DNA from: Brevipalpus yothersi
Lineage: Eukaryota > Arthropoda > Arachnida > Trombidiformes > Tenuipalpidae
Direction: 5' to 3'
Assembly (NCBI GenBank): GCA_003956705.1
Contig: QZCP01000148.1
Location: 34,887-98,886 of the forward strand
Length of the DNA stretch: 64,000 bases
Both the position numbers and the translations under genes were made by a program. Numbering within the stretch: the stretch's first letter is position 1; the number at the start of each line of letters is the position of its first letter. Of this stretch, positions 14,575-29,719 are shown one piece after another. Under the pieces are notes generated by a model. That model made no database searches. It saw nothing but the letters and a program-made list of their open reading frames with translations, and was not told the DNA's origin.

Positions 14575-14953
14575 TTTTGGCTTTTAAGAGAAGATTTAAT
14601 TTGAAATTTCATCTGAAAATTCGTGAGAATAGTACAAATTATAGATCCATTACGCTCATGTGAGAAGCTCTTCTGATTTACCCAATTGGAAAGATGATTC
14701 ATTCAAGATGTGAGGGTTTTCTCGTCATCTCATATCAACTATAATCCCATGAATCGAACTCATGGACAGAACTGATATACAGTAAATCTTACATCGTGTC
14801 TCGGTAGGATTGAGATCGCTAAGTCACACACACACACAAACTTCACCAACTTAGGATTCAATCAGATTGCTCTAATTCAATCATCTTGAGTAAGCTATTT
14901 CAAGCCGAAAAACTTGTCATCTAACATTTTCTAACATGACTTAAATGTTAATT

Positions 14954-15005
<52 letters not shown>

Positions 15006-16518
15006 TTTTTGTACATTGGAATTGAAGCTTTCTTGATTAAGAATTCCTCGTTCTCTAAGGCTACATTTTTCTCATCACTTTCTTGCTACTTAATTAGTAA
15101 TACATTTCACGTTCAAGTTAATCATCATATTCTCTTGTGAATATCACTAAATGTAGAGCGATCGAGATGATGGAACATTAAAATATTCATGAATTACAAG
15201 TTGCTCTTACAGCTCAATTTAAGATGAGCAATCTATGCTCGACAAGAGAGGTCTTTTCCCTCCTCTTTCCTCCTTATTCTCTGTTCCAATGTTTATTTTT
15301 TCTTTTTAACAGAATTTCACAATTTTTACTAATGATTTCTCTCTCTCATAAAATACATGTACTCTTTCTCTTTTTTATCTATTTTTTCCATTTTCCTTCT
15401 CTCACACATACACAGAAGCCTTAAGGGTAATCGAAAACTGATGCACATAGATGAGAAGGCGTTCGTTGGTCTTCGAAGTCTTCGCAAATTGTGAGTAAAA
15501 TTGTGAATAATAATCACCCACACATATCATTTGTGTGTAATCATTTTCCATCAGAACGATATTTTTTTCCTTCCGATTTCTTTCTGACCTTTTATGAATA
15601 TTGGAAAAGATGATAAATTTAATGAACAATACTTGTAATCAGTTCCGCTGAAAAACACTTTTTTCATAAGTTCACTTTTTGATCGTTTTCTTTCCACTGA
15701 TTACCTTGATTGGATTTTCTCTTGGCCGATTTATCTTTTCATGATAAGGCTGGTGAAATGAGAGAGAGATAGTCTTCATGAGGAGAACTCAATTTTTTCA
15801 TCAAAAAGGACCCAAAAAGCTTCAATCAATAGAATTCAAGCTGAAAATGGAATTAGATAGAAGCTCTGATGGGAAAATCTTGCCAAAATAAACTTTCACC
15901 CTATTGTGTATACCGAAGTGCTCGAGGCTAGAGCAGAGTCAATTTCATCACTTGGAATTGCGAATATCGTTCTCGACTATTGGAAATTTTTTCTGATTAG
16001 ATAGATCTCAAAATATCTCACAAATAGTAACAATGTGAAGTTCAATATGTGATTTGAAATGATGAAATGATCCTCTATGCTGAGAAAAGCTAAACCTTAA
16101 CATTCAAGTTTAACGTTTTTCCAGAGCATGGGATTTTGATTTTCTCTTCATTTGCTGTCCAAAAGAAGAGCCTTAGATTACTGATAACATTCTTATAAGA
16201 TAGCCAGCAAAAATTTTCCATCAAAACCAGGACAAATTGGTCAAAATATTTAGTAATTTCATGATGATGAGCCAATTGATTATGAGGAAATTCATACAAC
16301 TATTAATGTGTACATTGAGCCAGTGACTGAGGGCACATGGGAAAAATGATAAACGAACTAGTGGCTTGTGAGATATTCATTGGAGTGGTGATAGTGGAAG
16401 AATTCTCCAGATAATCACCAGCTGTATCTGGAACCATACATGATGGAACGACATGTTATGTCTTGTTATTGTACCAGAACTTTGGATATCTCCAAGAGGA
16501 TATAGCCGTTCTCACCCA

Positions 16519-16549
<31 letters not shown>

Positions 16550-17700
16550 TTTTTCTCTTTATTTCTCGTTTACTGTTGATCAGATCAACATCCATCGATT
16601 CATTATGGTATCTAGTGATCCCTTATGTATATTAACGAGCATTTGATGAATGTTTGTGTGTGTGAAACTTTATTCAATACCATCGCATACATACATAATC
16701 CAGCCTATTTGGTATTCATCTTTTCATGTTTTCATTGAGCAGAAAGGGAAAAAAATTTGCTCCATTACTATCTTAACAGCAAATTGGTATCACACCAGAA
16801 CCGTTATTATTATTATGAGCATTCATACATTCATAGAAGCACACATTTTTCTCTCCCTCTCTGAATGAGGCATAAAATGAAGGATTGATGAAGAGTGTGT
16901 AAGGAAAACACGATTAATTTGTGGAATGATATGGTGAAAGGGGAAATCTTGCGAATAAACACACTGATTCCTTATTCCTTTTCTCTTTGCGATTCTTTCT
17001 GATTATTGGCCACAATATTTGGCTATTCTGGTGATGGTATGAGCGGAAACAGCTTACGGCAATAGGTTTTCCTACAGGTTTGATCTATTCATAAACAGTC
17101 TCAACTCTTTCCTGCTTATTTTGATCGGAAGAAATAATCGTTGAGCAATTGTGGTGCTCTTCATCATTCATCCAACTAGTGATGTGTGTAGGGCTCATAA
17201 TATTCCCAAGAGGATCCTTTTTGCCTCTTATATATATATTTATTTGAGCAACTACTATTTGAACTATGATGATCATGATGATCTATGGTCATCCAATAGA
17301 CCTTCATTCATTTGTTTACCTTTTCGTGCATGTGTTCGAAGTGATGCAATATTGTTAGCTCACCTTGTCAACTCTAGATTTTGATCTTTTTCATTCTCTA
17401 TATTCATTTGTTTTCTATTTCTCATTTATCCACAGAGATTTATCTGAGACCAGCATCAAAAAGCTGCCAACTCGGGGTCTAGAAGATTTGGAAAGTATTC
17501 GAATCGAAGATACCACAAGTTTAAAAGTTTTTCCATCCGTTCTCAATTTTAAAAGTTTAAAAAAAGCTCAACTCACCTATTCTTATCACTGTTGTGCATT
17601 CAAATTTCCGGCCACTCAGGATCCAGTGGAATATGCTCACCGTAAAATTGGTGTAGGAAGGTAACCATTCATTTAAATACTACATACCAACAATTATTTT

Positions 17701-17744
<44 letters not shown>

Positions 17745-20700
17745 AAGAGAGAGAGAGAAGAGCAACTCGTATCTCAAATTCCAACGTTCAGTGAGAAGAT
17801 GCTGGACGAATTCTTTGCTTGGTAGATACTTCTCTCTGTAGTATGAAACCAAGGAACTTGATATGTTAGTCAAGTTGTTTTGCTGGAAAATAGCATTTGA
17901 AAACCGAGTTCGTTCTTTTGGGCTATATTTTGAGAACACTAGCTGAACAAATCGAATTTTTTCTTATCCCTTCTGGAAGTTGATACAGAATTAAAATGAT
18001 AATGCTCATGAAGTGGGAATACAATTCTGAAAGAGAGAGAGAGAAAGTTGGAATATGATGTCAGCTTGAATTTGATCATGATATGCAACGGTTTTTGCAT
18101 GACTGATTTGAGTGTTTCATCCACTGAAGATGCTTCAATTCTTTTCTAAGAAGAATTCCCACTAGTTTCTCCAAGACTAGCTGTTCACCAAAGAATGTTT
18201 TTCCTCTTTTAAAATTCGATCCAAGTTCATGTCAGGCTTCATTGGAAAAGAACTAACTGAAAGTGTGTAAACCCAAACTAAACTGATTCAGCCAGGAAAA
18301 GCTTGCATCAAATTGAGCAGTGACTGGGATGATGAAGCTCAATTGAAAGGTCAGCAATAAAGTTCACCAGCCTAGGTCAGATGTAAGATTAAATTCTTCC
18401 ACCAGTAGTATTGTTGCTATTGTGTCCATGATCCAGAAGAGAGTATCACATCTCAAATCAGTGTGATTGAAAAAAACAAATGGTTAACCGAGAGCTTTTC
18501 CAGCCTTGACGAATAAAATGATTGTGATACTTGTTTTTTTTCAATCAATATCAACTTAGTGTGCACAGTTCAATCATTCCTCTGAGCATTCACAAATTGA
18601 AACTTTTCTATGGATACAACAATCTCAACCAATTGATGACGTTTTCTTGCATCACTTTCACCCGAAACAGAATGTGTAATAACAATCTTCCTGGTCGATC
18701 TGGTACATCTAGTGATCAGCTTCGAGAATCTTCAATGGTAAGATATTGTCCATCTTTTTTTTTCCTCAATTGAGCTTCAGAATCTTCTCTCTTTGATCAT
18801 ATTACGATTCTCATAAGCTCCACAACTGATATTACGGTATTTTTTTCTATATTTACGCCAGCTCAATCGTGCATTAATTTTTTTTCTGCCGTATTCTGTT
18901 AGTCAAAAGAGAAATAATCAGATACCGGTGTGATGTTTTGCGAATGATCAGTTATGTATTTCATTTCATCACATCAATGCCTCCACATGAATACTTTTTC
19001 TACAAGCGATTTTGACTTATATCAAGTCTTGGCAAAAAAAGATAGTTCCAGTGAAGTGAATCATTTTTCATTTCATGAAAAGAATGTTCTGATTCTCTTA
19101 TTCATCCTGGGAACACCTCACGTTTCCTCCTTTTTACTATATCTTTTCATGCTCTCTCTTGTGTTCATATCAACATTGACTGGTATTGGCATCATTTAGC
19201 TATCATGAGCAGAGTTTTTCGATTTCGATAATCCATACGATTATGCAGAAGCCAGCAAGCCTGGTGGGTGGCTTCATGAGTTGAATTGACTTGAGTTTGT
19301 GGTGTATCTTAAGTTACTCGAAACGCAAATAAGAATAACATGATAAACTTTTTACAAGTGTCTACAGATGTGAAGAGGAGGAAAAAAACTGTTAGCTAAA
19401 TGAAAACATAGCTCAACGTTTTTTACGAAAACATACAGTTTTTTTCTCTCCCACTTTTGGATAGAAATCTGACATTCATTAAACTATCTCATGGCTGATT
19501 CTGATGAAGTAATCACATTTTGCTTAATTGGTGTTAATTTGAGCTCACCAGAAAGCAGTGGAAACAATGAAACTTTGTTATAAAATCTATGGTAGAAGAC
19601 TCAAAGCCTTGTTTCATTTGAGCTTGATTCAGATAGACCAGAATCAGAATACCAATTTAGTTCAACTTTACGGTGGATTATTTTATCATTTACAAGCTCA
19701 TGAACCTCTATCTTATTGTATTTTATGGTGATTTGACTGGAAAATTCGCAGTTTTGATGAGCAGAAGGTGAGTGAAGCTCATCTGAGATTGAAGTTGTTC
19801 GTTTTTGAAAGATGACGGAAAAAGGAATGTTCACCTTATTTCGATGAAGTGTTGATGATGGATGAGAGTGGAGAATCTCGAGAGATTTTGTTCATAAGCA
19901 TGATCCTTTGAGTTCAGTGTGTCCATCAAGAGGATATTTTTTGTTGAAGAGTTCTAATAAATATGACACGGAAAAAAGCACCATGAACCTTTGTGCCTTC
20001 CTGAACACATCTTAGTACATGTATAGTAAAAGAAAGAATATAAGGCATGATCGGAATCTGAAGCAAAACAACTTCAGTTCCAGTTTCTTCCTCTTTTCCG
20101 ATATATTATATCATGCATCAAAATAGTCCTTCCAGGTAAAAATATTGTGATTTTGACTGTGGTTGATAAAGAAAATTCTGATACCTTGTCTTCTCACCTG
20201 TCTTTCCTCTTCGTTCTGATGAAGTTTGTCCATCTTCTTCTGGTTGACTAATTCTATCCGAGAGTCCTAAATACACAACTATGGTCTATTAGATTCTTGA
20301 TTTTCTATCTCAAACTGGACCCTGAAAAAATTGAGTCTGTTACACTACAAATCGATTTCTTATCGATGAGTGCACTTTAGAATTATATCTTTGGATTTTC
20401 ATCAATTTTACTTGAAAAAAAATCCCAGACCCTGATGATTTCTCATCATTACAACAAACTCAAGTGCTTCTCATAGCACTGAAGGTATTATATGATATGA
20501 TATATGTTATTTGTCATGAGTTTGCTTCACTCATGAATGAAATAGAAAATATATATGCCTATCTTCCATGATACTCTTGAATTAATAAAAGTTCATGGAC
20601 TCCTTAAAACATGATGAAAAAGCTTTCACTCCCTATTGAAGATAATTTTCTCCACAAAAATTGTTGAATTTCACATCAATGACCACATAAGACATGGTTA

Positions 20701-21583
20701 ACCTCTATTTTAAGTTATCTAGACACATCATAATATAATAAGACTGTTGTTTCCTGAGTGTGAAAAATTTGCTACCAAAATTGATTTCTTTACCATGAAA
20801 ATCTGCTCTAATTCCAATGAGTGGTCACTTTTATGATTGTCTCTCTCTAGACTGAAATATAGCCTTATTTTCATGGTCTATCTCCTCACATCAACTCTCA
20901 TGGCAAAGAGAAAAATGTGGAGATAGAGAGAATCTTGTGTCAAAAGAATCTGAAGAATACTTGATTCTTGCTGTCTCCTTGAGGCTCTATTTCCCGAGTA
21001 TTATGACCCTATTGTTCTTCTACATTCATGTATTCTATCATCTGTATTCTGAATACTTTATGAGCTTCCCTAGATGATTTCCATTTCTCTTCAGGACAGT
21101 TTTGCATGCATATTACCTTAACAACCTTCAATATTGTGAATGAGGCATTGGCAAGAATAGAGATGAAAACATATAGAGCAGAGAAGATATCTGCCAGAAT
21201 CTTGGATAATTTTGATTTTTACCCACTAAAAACCTCTGGCTATCTTCATCGAAAACCACAAGATTTGATCTGATTTGTGTCATTACGTATTGTTGACAAT
21301 CAACAAATCTTCCCTCTCTCTGCTCCCCTGTGGAATAGGCATCAGATACTGTGGATAAGTGTTCTGCAATGAAAATACTCGGATTGATGGAATATAAACA
21401 TTCAATGTGTTCATAGCTTCATCACGATTCAAGTATAATGAGAGCCTAGCCTCTGGGATGTGCTCTTTCTCTCTTGAAAATGAACACAAAAATCAAACTG
21501 TGTTGAAGTTTATCCATTCAAGCTGGAGAGGATTTTTCGCTCATTAGATTCAAAGGAAACTAGCAACGAAGATAGAAAGATGT

Positions 21584-21653
<70 letters not shown>

Positions 21654-24600
21654 CCAAAACTAACTGCTTTGAGCATTGCAATAAAGTGCTGTAAAATTCC
21701 ACATCAGAAGAATAGAGAATAGAGAGAATTAAATAGCATCACATGAATTGTTAATAGAATAAGGAGGTCTCTAATAAGACAATACTCCAGAAAATACTGA
21801 TTTAAGTGGGAAGCAATTCAATAGTTGCCAAGAATAGCTTTGAATTCGGTAATTTTCACAGTTTTCAATGCTCTCATTCAATTGCTCTCTCTCTCTCTCT
21901 CTTCTCCATTATTTTTCGGTTAATAATATCTTCATACAAATGAATAAGATTGTATCTCATTGAGTGAACATTGTGATGGGGAAACATTCTTAGTACCTAG
22001 AACAGCATCTATCTTCAGAAATAAAATGTTGATAATCGAAATAGAGCAGAGCTTCATATATTCTCTTCACTCTCTCCTATCCAAAATCTTCATCACTGTA
22101 TTCCGTTTCTTTCAATTTTCATCGTTTTTTTGGCTTGCTCTATTTGATGCTCCATTCTTCATCTATACGTCTCATTCGAAATTCTACACACTCTTATTCA
22201 GAGCGTAAAGAAAATATGTTGTTGTTTTGGCATTCGAAAGTTAATTCTCTAAAACCCTTAATCTTACTATGAAATTAAATACCCACTCAATTCATAGTCT
22301 AGTAAGTATGAATGGAAAGAATGGCAGCCGTGGCTTATCATGAATGTTTCTCTCTCGTTCCTTTGTATATTCATGTATACACACAATGCCTTAATGAGTT
22401 GTCAATAATATTTCAACAATATAAAACCAGAATCATTCATAAACTGTACCACAGAGTGAAGAATATTCATACATACAGTAGCAGTGGTTATATTTTCAAT
22501 TGTGATTGTTACTGTCTGTGTGTGATTGTGATGAGGTGACAGAGATCAAGCTTATCACATTAAGTGAGTTCCTTCTTTTGAATGAATAGAAAATTGAGCG
22601 ATATTCTATTGGGATTCCTAGACAATGTTACATGTAATCATAGAGACAGTGGCAAACAGAGTGAACAAGAGAGGAAGAAAAAAAAGCAAAGAGAATAATG
22701 ATGGAGAGAGAGAGCAAAATAAGAGTCAATAAAGACTGTGTGTGTCCCACTTGCTGGTTGATTTTTATTTCGTTATATTCGTTTTGCGAAGGGAGGTTTG
22801 TTGATATTTCCTTCCGTTTAGAACGATAAATCAAAGATAAATGAGATAATCTTCCATTGAACCACTTGCCTCCTCCTGATCAAGCATCAAAAGGAAACGA
22901 CTTGTGTGTTGTGACTATAAATCATCGTGAATTCTAGGACTAACTTCTTATTCTCCACCGTTTAACTGTGAACAACAATTCTTCTTTATTCTTCTTGTAT
23001 CGCTTGAAAGCCATAAGTGTACCATGATATCAATGGACTCGAACATACACACACACTCATACACAGGGCATCTATGTATAAAGAGAGCATCTGAATAGAA
23101 GAATTCTGAGGTCCATACTGCATATATAGCTTTTCTTACTTGACTCATATTATTTTTCAAGGCTCTCATACACAACATACATACACACACATGCATTCAC
23201 CTAAAGAGTGGAGACAAAGTTTATGGGATGAAGAATGTTGTCAGCCTTTCATCTTGATCATTTTTCACATTTTTCCACTTATGTTCTCATCAAAATCCAC
23301 TTTTCTCCTCTCTTTCATCCGATATTCTGGGATTAACGGAAAGAGAGAGAGAGAGAGAGAGAGAGGAAAGAAAATACGAAAGAATAAGATTGCCGGAACT
23401 TTGTATCAAGAGAGAACTTTTTTTCTCTCTCTTCCTACTAAAAGGCAAAAGTGGCGGTAATTTTGTTGAGTAAGATCTAGAACATTACTTATTATGGCTT
23501 ATGAGAAGAGTTCAAGGATCAAGAGAAAGAGAGTAAATTTTGTCTTCTCTTCATTGGCTTTGCATCAATTTTGCATCTTTTAAATTGTTTCCTTTTTTGA
23601 AATTTTGACACAATTGTATTGACCCAATTTTTCGATTAATTACCTTGAAGTAGAAGTTTTTTTTATCGATATTTAATCTTTCAACTATTCTCTCTCTTCC
23701 TTTCTTTCTTCCTTTTCTTTCAGTCAAAGCAAGATGGTGACTTCAATAGTCAATTGGTTCAAGATGATGATCCATCATCTTCCATTATATCCAAGTCTTT
23801 CAAGAAATTAGCTTTTGGTATCTCATATTTTTTATCAACTTTAACTTCATCTCGCCAATTTGCATACAAAAATCGCCTTCATCATACCAATAAACTGCCA
23901 TTGGAACGATATCGTCGTCAAGCATCCGAAAGTGACCATCAACATTATCAACATAATAATGATCATCATAAAAGTGGTACAAATTCAACCAAACGAAATA
24001 TAAGTGAATTTGGTACACTTGTTTTCCAATCTAATCGTTCATCAGAACGAAATGTTTCCTCACTTGATCTACTTGAAAACAATATGTTCGAAAATAATGT
24101 GCCTGGTTTCGGTCGTGTTGATCTTGTACCATCAAAAACAGCCAAAGATGAGCATGAAGATGAAAATGAAGGCAGTTTCCATCCAACACCAGCATCAACA
24201 GACAAAAATCTCCAAGTGAGTCAATCAACCATTACCATGTACTGCTGGTCCAGTGTTGTGAGAAGGAAGAGGAAGAAAAAATACCAAACTTTACCCTGAA
24301 TTCAGGTGGAATTTTCAATTTGACCAAGATTCCTAGAATGTTTTCCACTATTCCCTATCTTTATCACTTCCCTGGTGAATATTTCTACTTCATCAAAATC
24401 AGTGCATCATGAACTTGGATGTTTTTGTGTCCACCATACCCTCATATATCCACACTCCCAGATATATATATATATATATACGATTATTCTTATGATTGAA
24501 AGGAATTTCTAGCTTCATTTCTCGCCCGCATGATTGAGCTTACCTCTTGGGCTCCTTAGAGTGAATGTTTACCTCTAGCTTCCGTGGTTACACACGAGTA

Positions 24601-27600
24601 GCATTCGTTATGTGCCTCAGTGTGTTTGACTATTGCTGTTGAACATTTTGTTCTTGTGTGTGTGTGTTCTTCTGGGAGGAGGAAAAAAATTTTCTCATCA
24701 TCATGAACAGAATGAAAAGTAGGCCACGATAGAGCTGATAATTGGACATCAACACAAGGCAAGTCGGAAGTATTCCTTACTTCATGGCTAGCTATCGATT
24801 TCTATCACTTGTTCCTGATATCCTGAACTAGTGGAAGCATATGTCTATGTGATTCCGATTAGGGAATGAATAGTATGTGAAATGATTACCTTGGCTACTT
24901 ATGAGTTGGTTCCATTATCTATATAGTAGCATAGAATACTTCCGATCTCTCTCTCTCTCTACCAATATCATGGCACTCAGTAAACATAGCTCATAATGAA
25001 TGAGATTGAGATAGATATATATGTGTACAAATTGAAATCAACTGGAAAGTATATGGAAAGTCTTACTCAGATCAACCGATTTTTGCTCTTCATTTCAGGT
25101 TGAGAGAGATGACTTTGCAAGAGTATCTTTACAGTCAGAAATTCACTTTCACTTTCTATGTATATAATATCATTCTCTGAGTGTGTACCAATTTAGTGAT
25201 GGTAACTTGTACCCAAAGCTTTGACATTTTGAGTTGGATTTACATTGGGAAGAATTTTTCTACCTCTAAATTGAATCGCATTCAGTCTCACAAAAACCTT
25301 TTGGGAATCTTCTTCGCGCCAATCTATCACGCTGACTCTCAGTGTTCCTATTTTTCATGCTGATTTTTGGACCAACTTCAACTGATATCATAAAATTGAC
25401 AACCAGCATGATGGAAAAGGAGATTTTGAATCAGTATGTCTCCAGAGAATACAACTTGTCAGAGAAAACATTTTCTCATCTTTCCATAGATTCGACCATG
25501 TTCACCTTTAATTGCTTGGTAGAGTGATTTACAATTTGATCTTACTTATCAAGATTAAATGTATTCATGAAAAAATTGATCCTGTCACTTAGATGCTATA
25601 CTTTTACAATATCAGTAGGGATTCAAATCACCTGCACCAGTTCTCATAGATATTGAAAAATTCCCACATTCTATTATGTGATCCGAAGTGATGTTAGATG
25701 GCTAAAAAGTCAAGTATTCATCTATTGTTATAGATGGAAAAGCATTCATTCGCTCTATTGTTTCAAGTTTTATGAGTTGGATTCGTTCGAGCAGGAAATC
25801 TAAACAGTTATTTTGTTATTTTATTTTCAGTTTTGGTATTTTGACACAAAACCATTTCAAAATCGCAATTTTTAGAGCAAGAACAGAAACTTTTAGAATT
25901 GATCTTCTAGATAATTCAGAGTACCGGAAGCTTTAGAGGTATTCAAGAATTTCAGATTACTTCCTGAACTCATTATACCATTACCCTAGTAGCTGTTAGC
26001 AAAATTATAGGAAATGATGTGTATACCCTGTTAGACATAACGTGAAGAAACGAATAGATATGGAAATTATTGTGCATTAAAGTAAAAGAGCCGATTATTC
26101 CACTGGACTCAAACTGATTTGATAGAATTTGTGTACAAATGTAGGAGTCTGATCAAGAACGATCCATCAGTAGTACTGATTCATGTAATTGGGTCAGTCG
26201 ATGCACTTTTTCCCTTGATCATTCCTTCTTATTTCAATTTTCCAATGGTAATATCGAGCCAATTCTTATTACTCATACCTATAAACCTATCCACTCTCTT
26301 CTCTACTGGGTAAACACCTTTCTCACTATTGCATCATATGACATAAGATGCAAATATTACCTTCACATTGTTCAATATATACTCTCATAGTGATATTTTT
26401 CTTACAATACTCTTGAGGCATGACCATTTTTTCTTCTTTGGAACTATTCTACATGTACATATCTTGAAGGAACTTATAATATGATTATAATTCTAAGATA
26501 TTTAAAGAGAAAGTTCAGGATTCTCAGAATAAAATCAACAATTGGTAAAGTTATGTTTCTCTCAAATAAACTAGAAGCAAACTAGTAGTTTCTGTTCATT
26601 GAGCAACACGGAGTGCCTCTATCTTCACTTTTAGCGATTCCTTACTCATAAACTGTCCATTAGGTTCCTTCAATATGATTACATGATGTAAATGTTTTTC
26701 TCGATTAGACTGATTTTCGTTGAGCTATTTTGTTGTTATCGCTTGGTTGTTCTAGGATATTGGAATAATGGTGAATATGATAGCTTTCAAGAGTTGAAGT
26801 ATATTCATGATGATCATTTGGGCCCTCTGTTCAATAGAATGACTCACATACTCATCAACTATCGAAAAGAATCTTCTTGAAACGAATCGAAACAATTCAC
26901 TTCCTATTCCATCTCCTCATATCTGAAATATCAAAGTATTGTCTACCAAAAATAACTCAACAAGAATAAAGTATTGCATCATCTTGCCACTAGACAGATT
27001 AAAATTCCTCGATAGATTCTTGACATTCTCACCAGATTCATTCTTGAGCAAAACTTTACCGGGATCATGTTTTCCGTGAATCTGATGATACAACTTCTTG
27101 ACTACTCATTCTACTTTGAGAAATCGAAAGCTGAAATATGAGTCCGATAAGCTGGCGGAACGGAAGCTCATGATCGATACTCTATCTGAGCTTGAATGAT
27201 AGCGATGAATCTTGATGCGGAAAAGTTGATACCTGCATCGATTAAACACATTTCCTCAATCCTTGCTTGACTTTGATTCCCTGACAATCCTTTCATGAAT
27301 TATCTCACAATCACAATTGTTCCACATATATGACCAAAAGTATTGCCACCATTGTGATTTATTCCACTCAGCTGCCTTGATCACTAACCACTTACACTTT
27401 CTATAGGTTTTATGTGGTGAAATAATAGTGGAATCCCTACGAAACGTTAAGTGTCTACCGGAACCAGATGCATTCAATCCATGTGAAGACGTTATGGGCA
27501 ATGTGATGCTTCGAGTGGCTGATTGGATTGTTGCTGTGGCCGCTGTATTTGGTAATATTGCTGTGATGATAGTACTAATGAGTGGACGATTCTCAATGAC

Positions 27601-27802
27601 CGTCTCAAAGTTTCTTATGTGTAATTTGGCATTTGCCGATTTTTGTATGGGACTATATCTTCTTATCATTGCAATTATTGATGTCCACACTATCGGTGTT
27701 TACTTCAATCATGCAATCGATTGGCAGCATGGTAAGTGACACACATATAAACACACATGAGAAGAATAAGATGTTCAATCTGATGTGAAATAAGGAAGAG
27801 AG

Positions 27803-27866
<64 letters not shown>

Positions 27867-28911
27867 AGGATAGAATGTGTTGACAAAATCATCCAATTTA
27901 TCGCCTTTCCCTTATATCAAGTGTGCCCTCATATATATATGAGTGTGATATAGTTAATCTGGTCTGACTAAGGGTCAGTCAACAGAATCGATAGAAAGAG
28001 TCGAGATTATCCTTCGTTCCTAAGATTTTTTTCCTCCTATTTTTCTTTTCTACTTTGCTCATTCTCCTTCTTATTGAGAATCTTTTCCCAATGTTTGTAT
28101 TTACTGAGCCTCCACTATCAATACGGAAAGGCGATGCATTCAATTTGATATCACCATCATGATCATCGAAATTATTGTGATTTACTTTATTCTCTATATT
28201 ATGAGAGGAGCTTTCGTTTGTTCTTTTTTCATCTCATTCTATTTCATCTGATTTGGATCTCTCTCTCTCTCTCTCCATTGAATATTCTTCTTAATACCTT
28301 CTTCGATAAACAAAGAATTCTGAGTATTTTTCCATGGAACTCAATTGTGATACAATGGAATTCTAATATATTCCACTATTCTTCGTTCTTTCCCTCATTT
28401 CCACCCCCCTCAATAGGATTAGGCTGCAAAGTAACTGGATTTATAACAGTTTTTGCGAGCGAATTATCCATCTTCACTTTAACTGTGATAACTTTGGAAC
28501 GTTGGTACGCGATTACCTATGCAATCCACTTAAATCGTCGATTAAAGTTGGGACTTGCAGTACAAATAATGGTCGGTGGATGGATATATGCCTCTGTAAT
28601 TGCATCTCTTCCATTGTTTGGTGTGAGCAGCTACTCAAAGACCAGCATTTGTTTACCTATGGAAAATCGAAATGCTATCGATATAGCATACCTCATTGTT
28701 CTATTGACTACCAATGCACTAGCATTCTTACTTATTTCCGCATGCTATGGAAAGGTAAGATTCATTCAGAAAATATTTGTGTATACTCTTACACATGCTA
28801 ACCCAATGAACGTTTCCCATATACAAGGGTATATGTGTGTGTATATATGCTTGAATATTTATGAGGCTTATCTGTCCTCTCGTGGCAAGCTAATCAGAAC
28901 AGATATTTTCT

Positions 28912-28951
<40 letters not shown>

Positions 28952-29663
28952 AACTTTGAAAAGGTATACCTCGTTAATAGTTACCTTCAACCTGATCTCT
29001 TCATCTTCTCTTCAACTCCCATATGAATTTCGGTTGAAACCTTGTCTGATACTCTATTGCCAGTGAGAAATAATCTTTAAATCGCTGATGATGGTGGGTG
29101 TATATTGTGTGTGTGATGATACACTATGTCCTTTAGGATGAGCATTCTTGAAATATAGTCTCGGGAATACACCTACATCCATTAGAATATTCAAATTGAG
29201 TGACTCATTTTTTCACGCAAACTTTAGTTGATGGAGATTCTTGATATGGTTAGTCTCGACGTGCACACACATACAAATGAGGAAACAGAGAGGATTTAGA
29301 ATCTTCATAAATAAGAACAACACATGGAGAGAGGTGGAAAGAGAGAAAAAATTTGAACAATCTCACTTTCTTAATTAAGTAGGAAGAAAAAAGAAATTTA
29401 TGTTAAGAAAAACCTCAAGCTTTATTTATTTATTTCGTTTGTGTGAATTTTTTCCATCTTTCTCATTACTTGGAAGGAAAAAACGAGAAAGAAAAACGAA
29501 AGACTCCAAGACCTCACAACTGATGAAAAACTTATGAATCCGTTTATTTTTATTGGAGAAAATGAAAACCTTACAAAATCTCCTGGGTGAAAAAGGTTTC
29601 TTATCGGAGAATTTTTTCTCCTTACATAGAGATCAATATCTTCAATTCAATTGTTCAAAATTC

Positions 29664-29719
<56 letters not shown>

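Larger units (their letters stand above)
13201..15415 (+). other. Lgr1 intron 6
   Basis: 2215-bp intron, the most structured of the gene. It has a fold-back repeat at 13534-13773, (TC)n at 14196-14248, (GT)18 at 14535-14570 and (CT)24 at 14955-15002. No exon. Confidence 0.8.

Noticed and set aside
14748..14768. Sequence around ATGAATCGAACTCAT resembling a tRNA T-arm
   Set aside because: No matching acceptor stem, D-arm or anticodon arm could be found around it.
23966..24228. Minus- and off-frame ORFs inside the Lgr1 hinge exon
   Set aside because: Shadows of exon 10; only the phase-0 plus frame joins its neighbours.
27256..27690. 144-residue minus-strand open frame
   Set aside because: It lies antisense to Lgr1 exon 11, whose plus-strand product has clear family motifs; the minus frame shows none.
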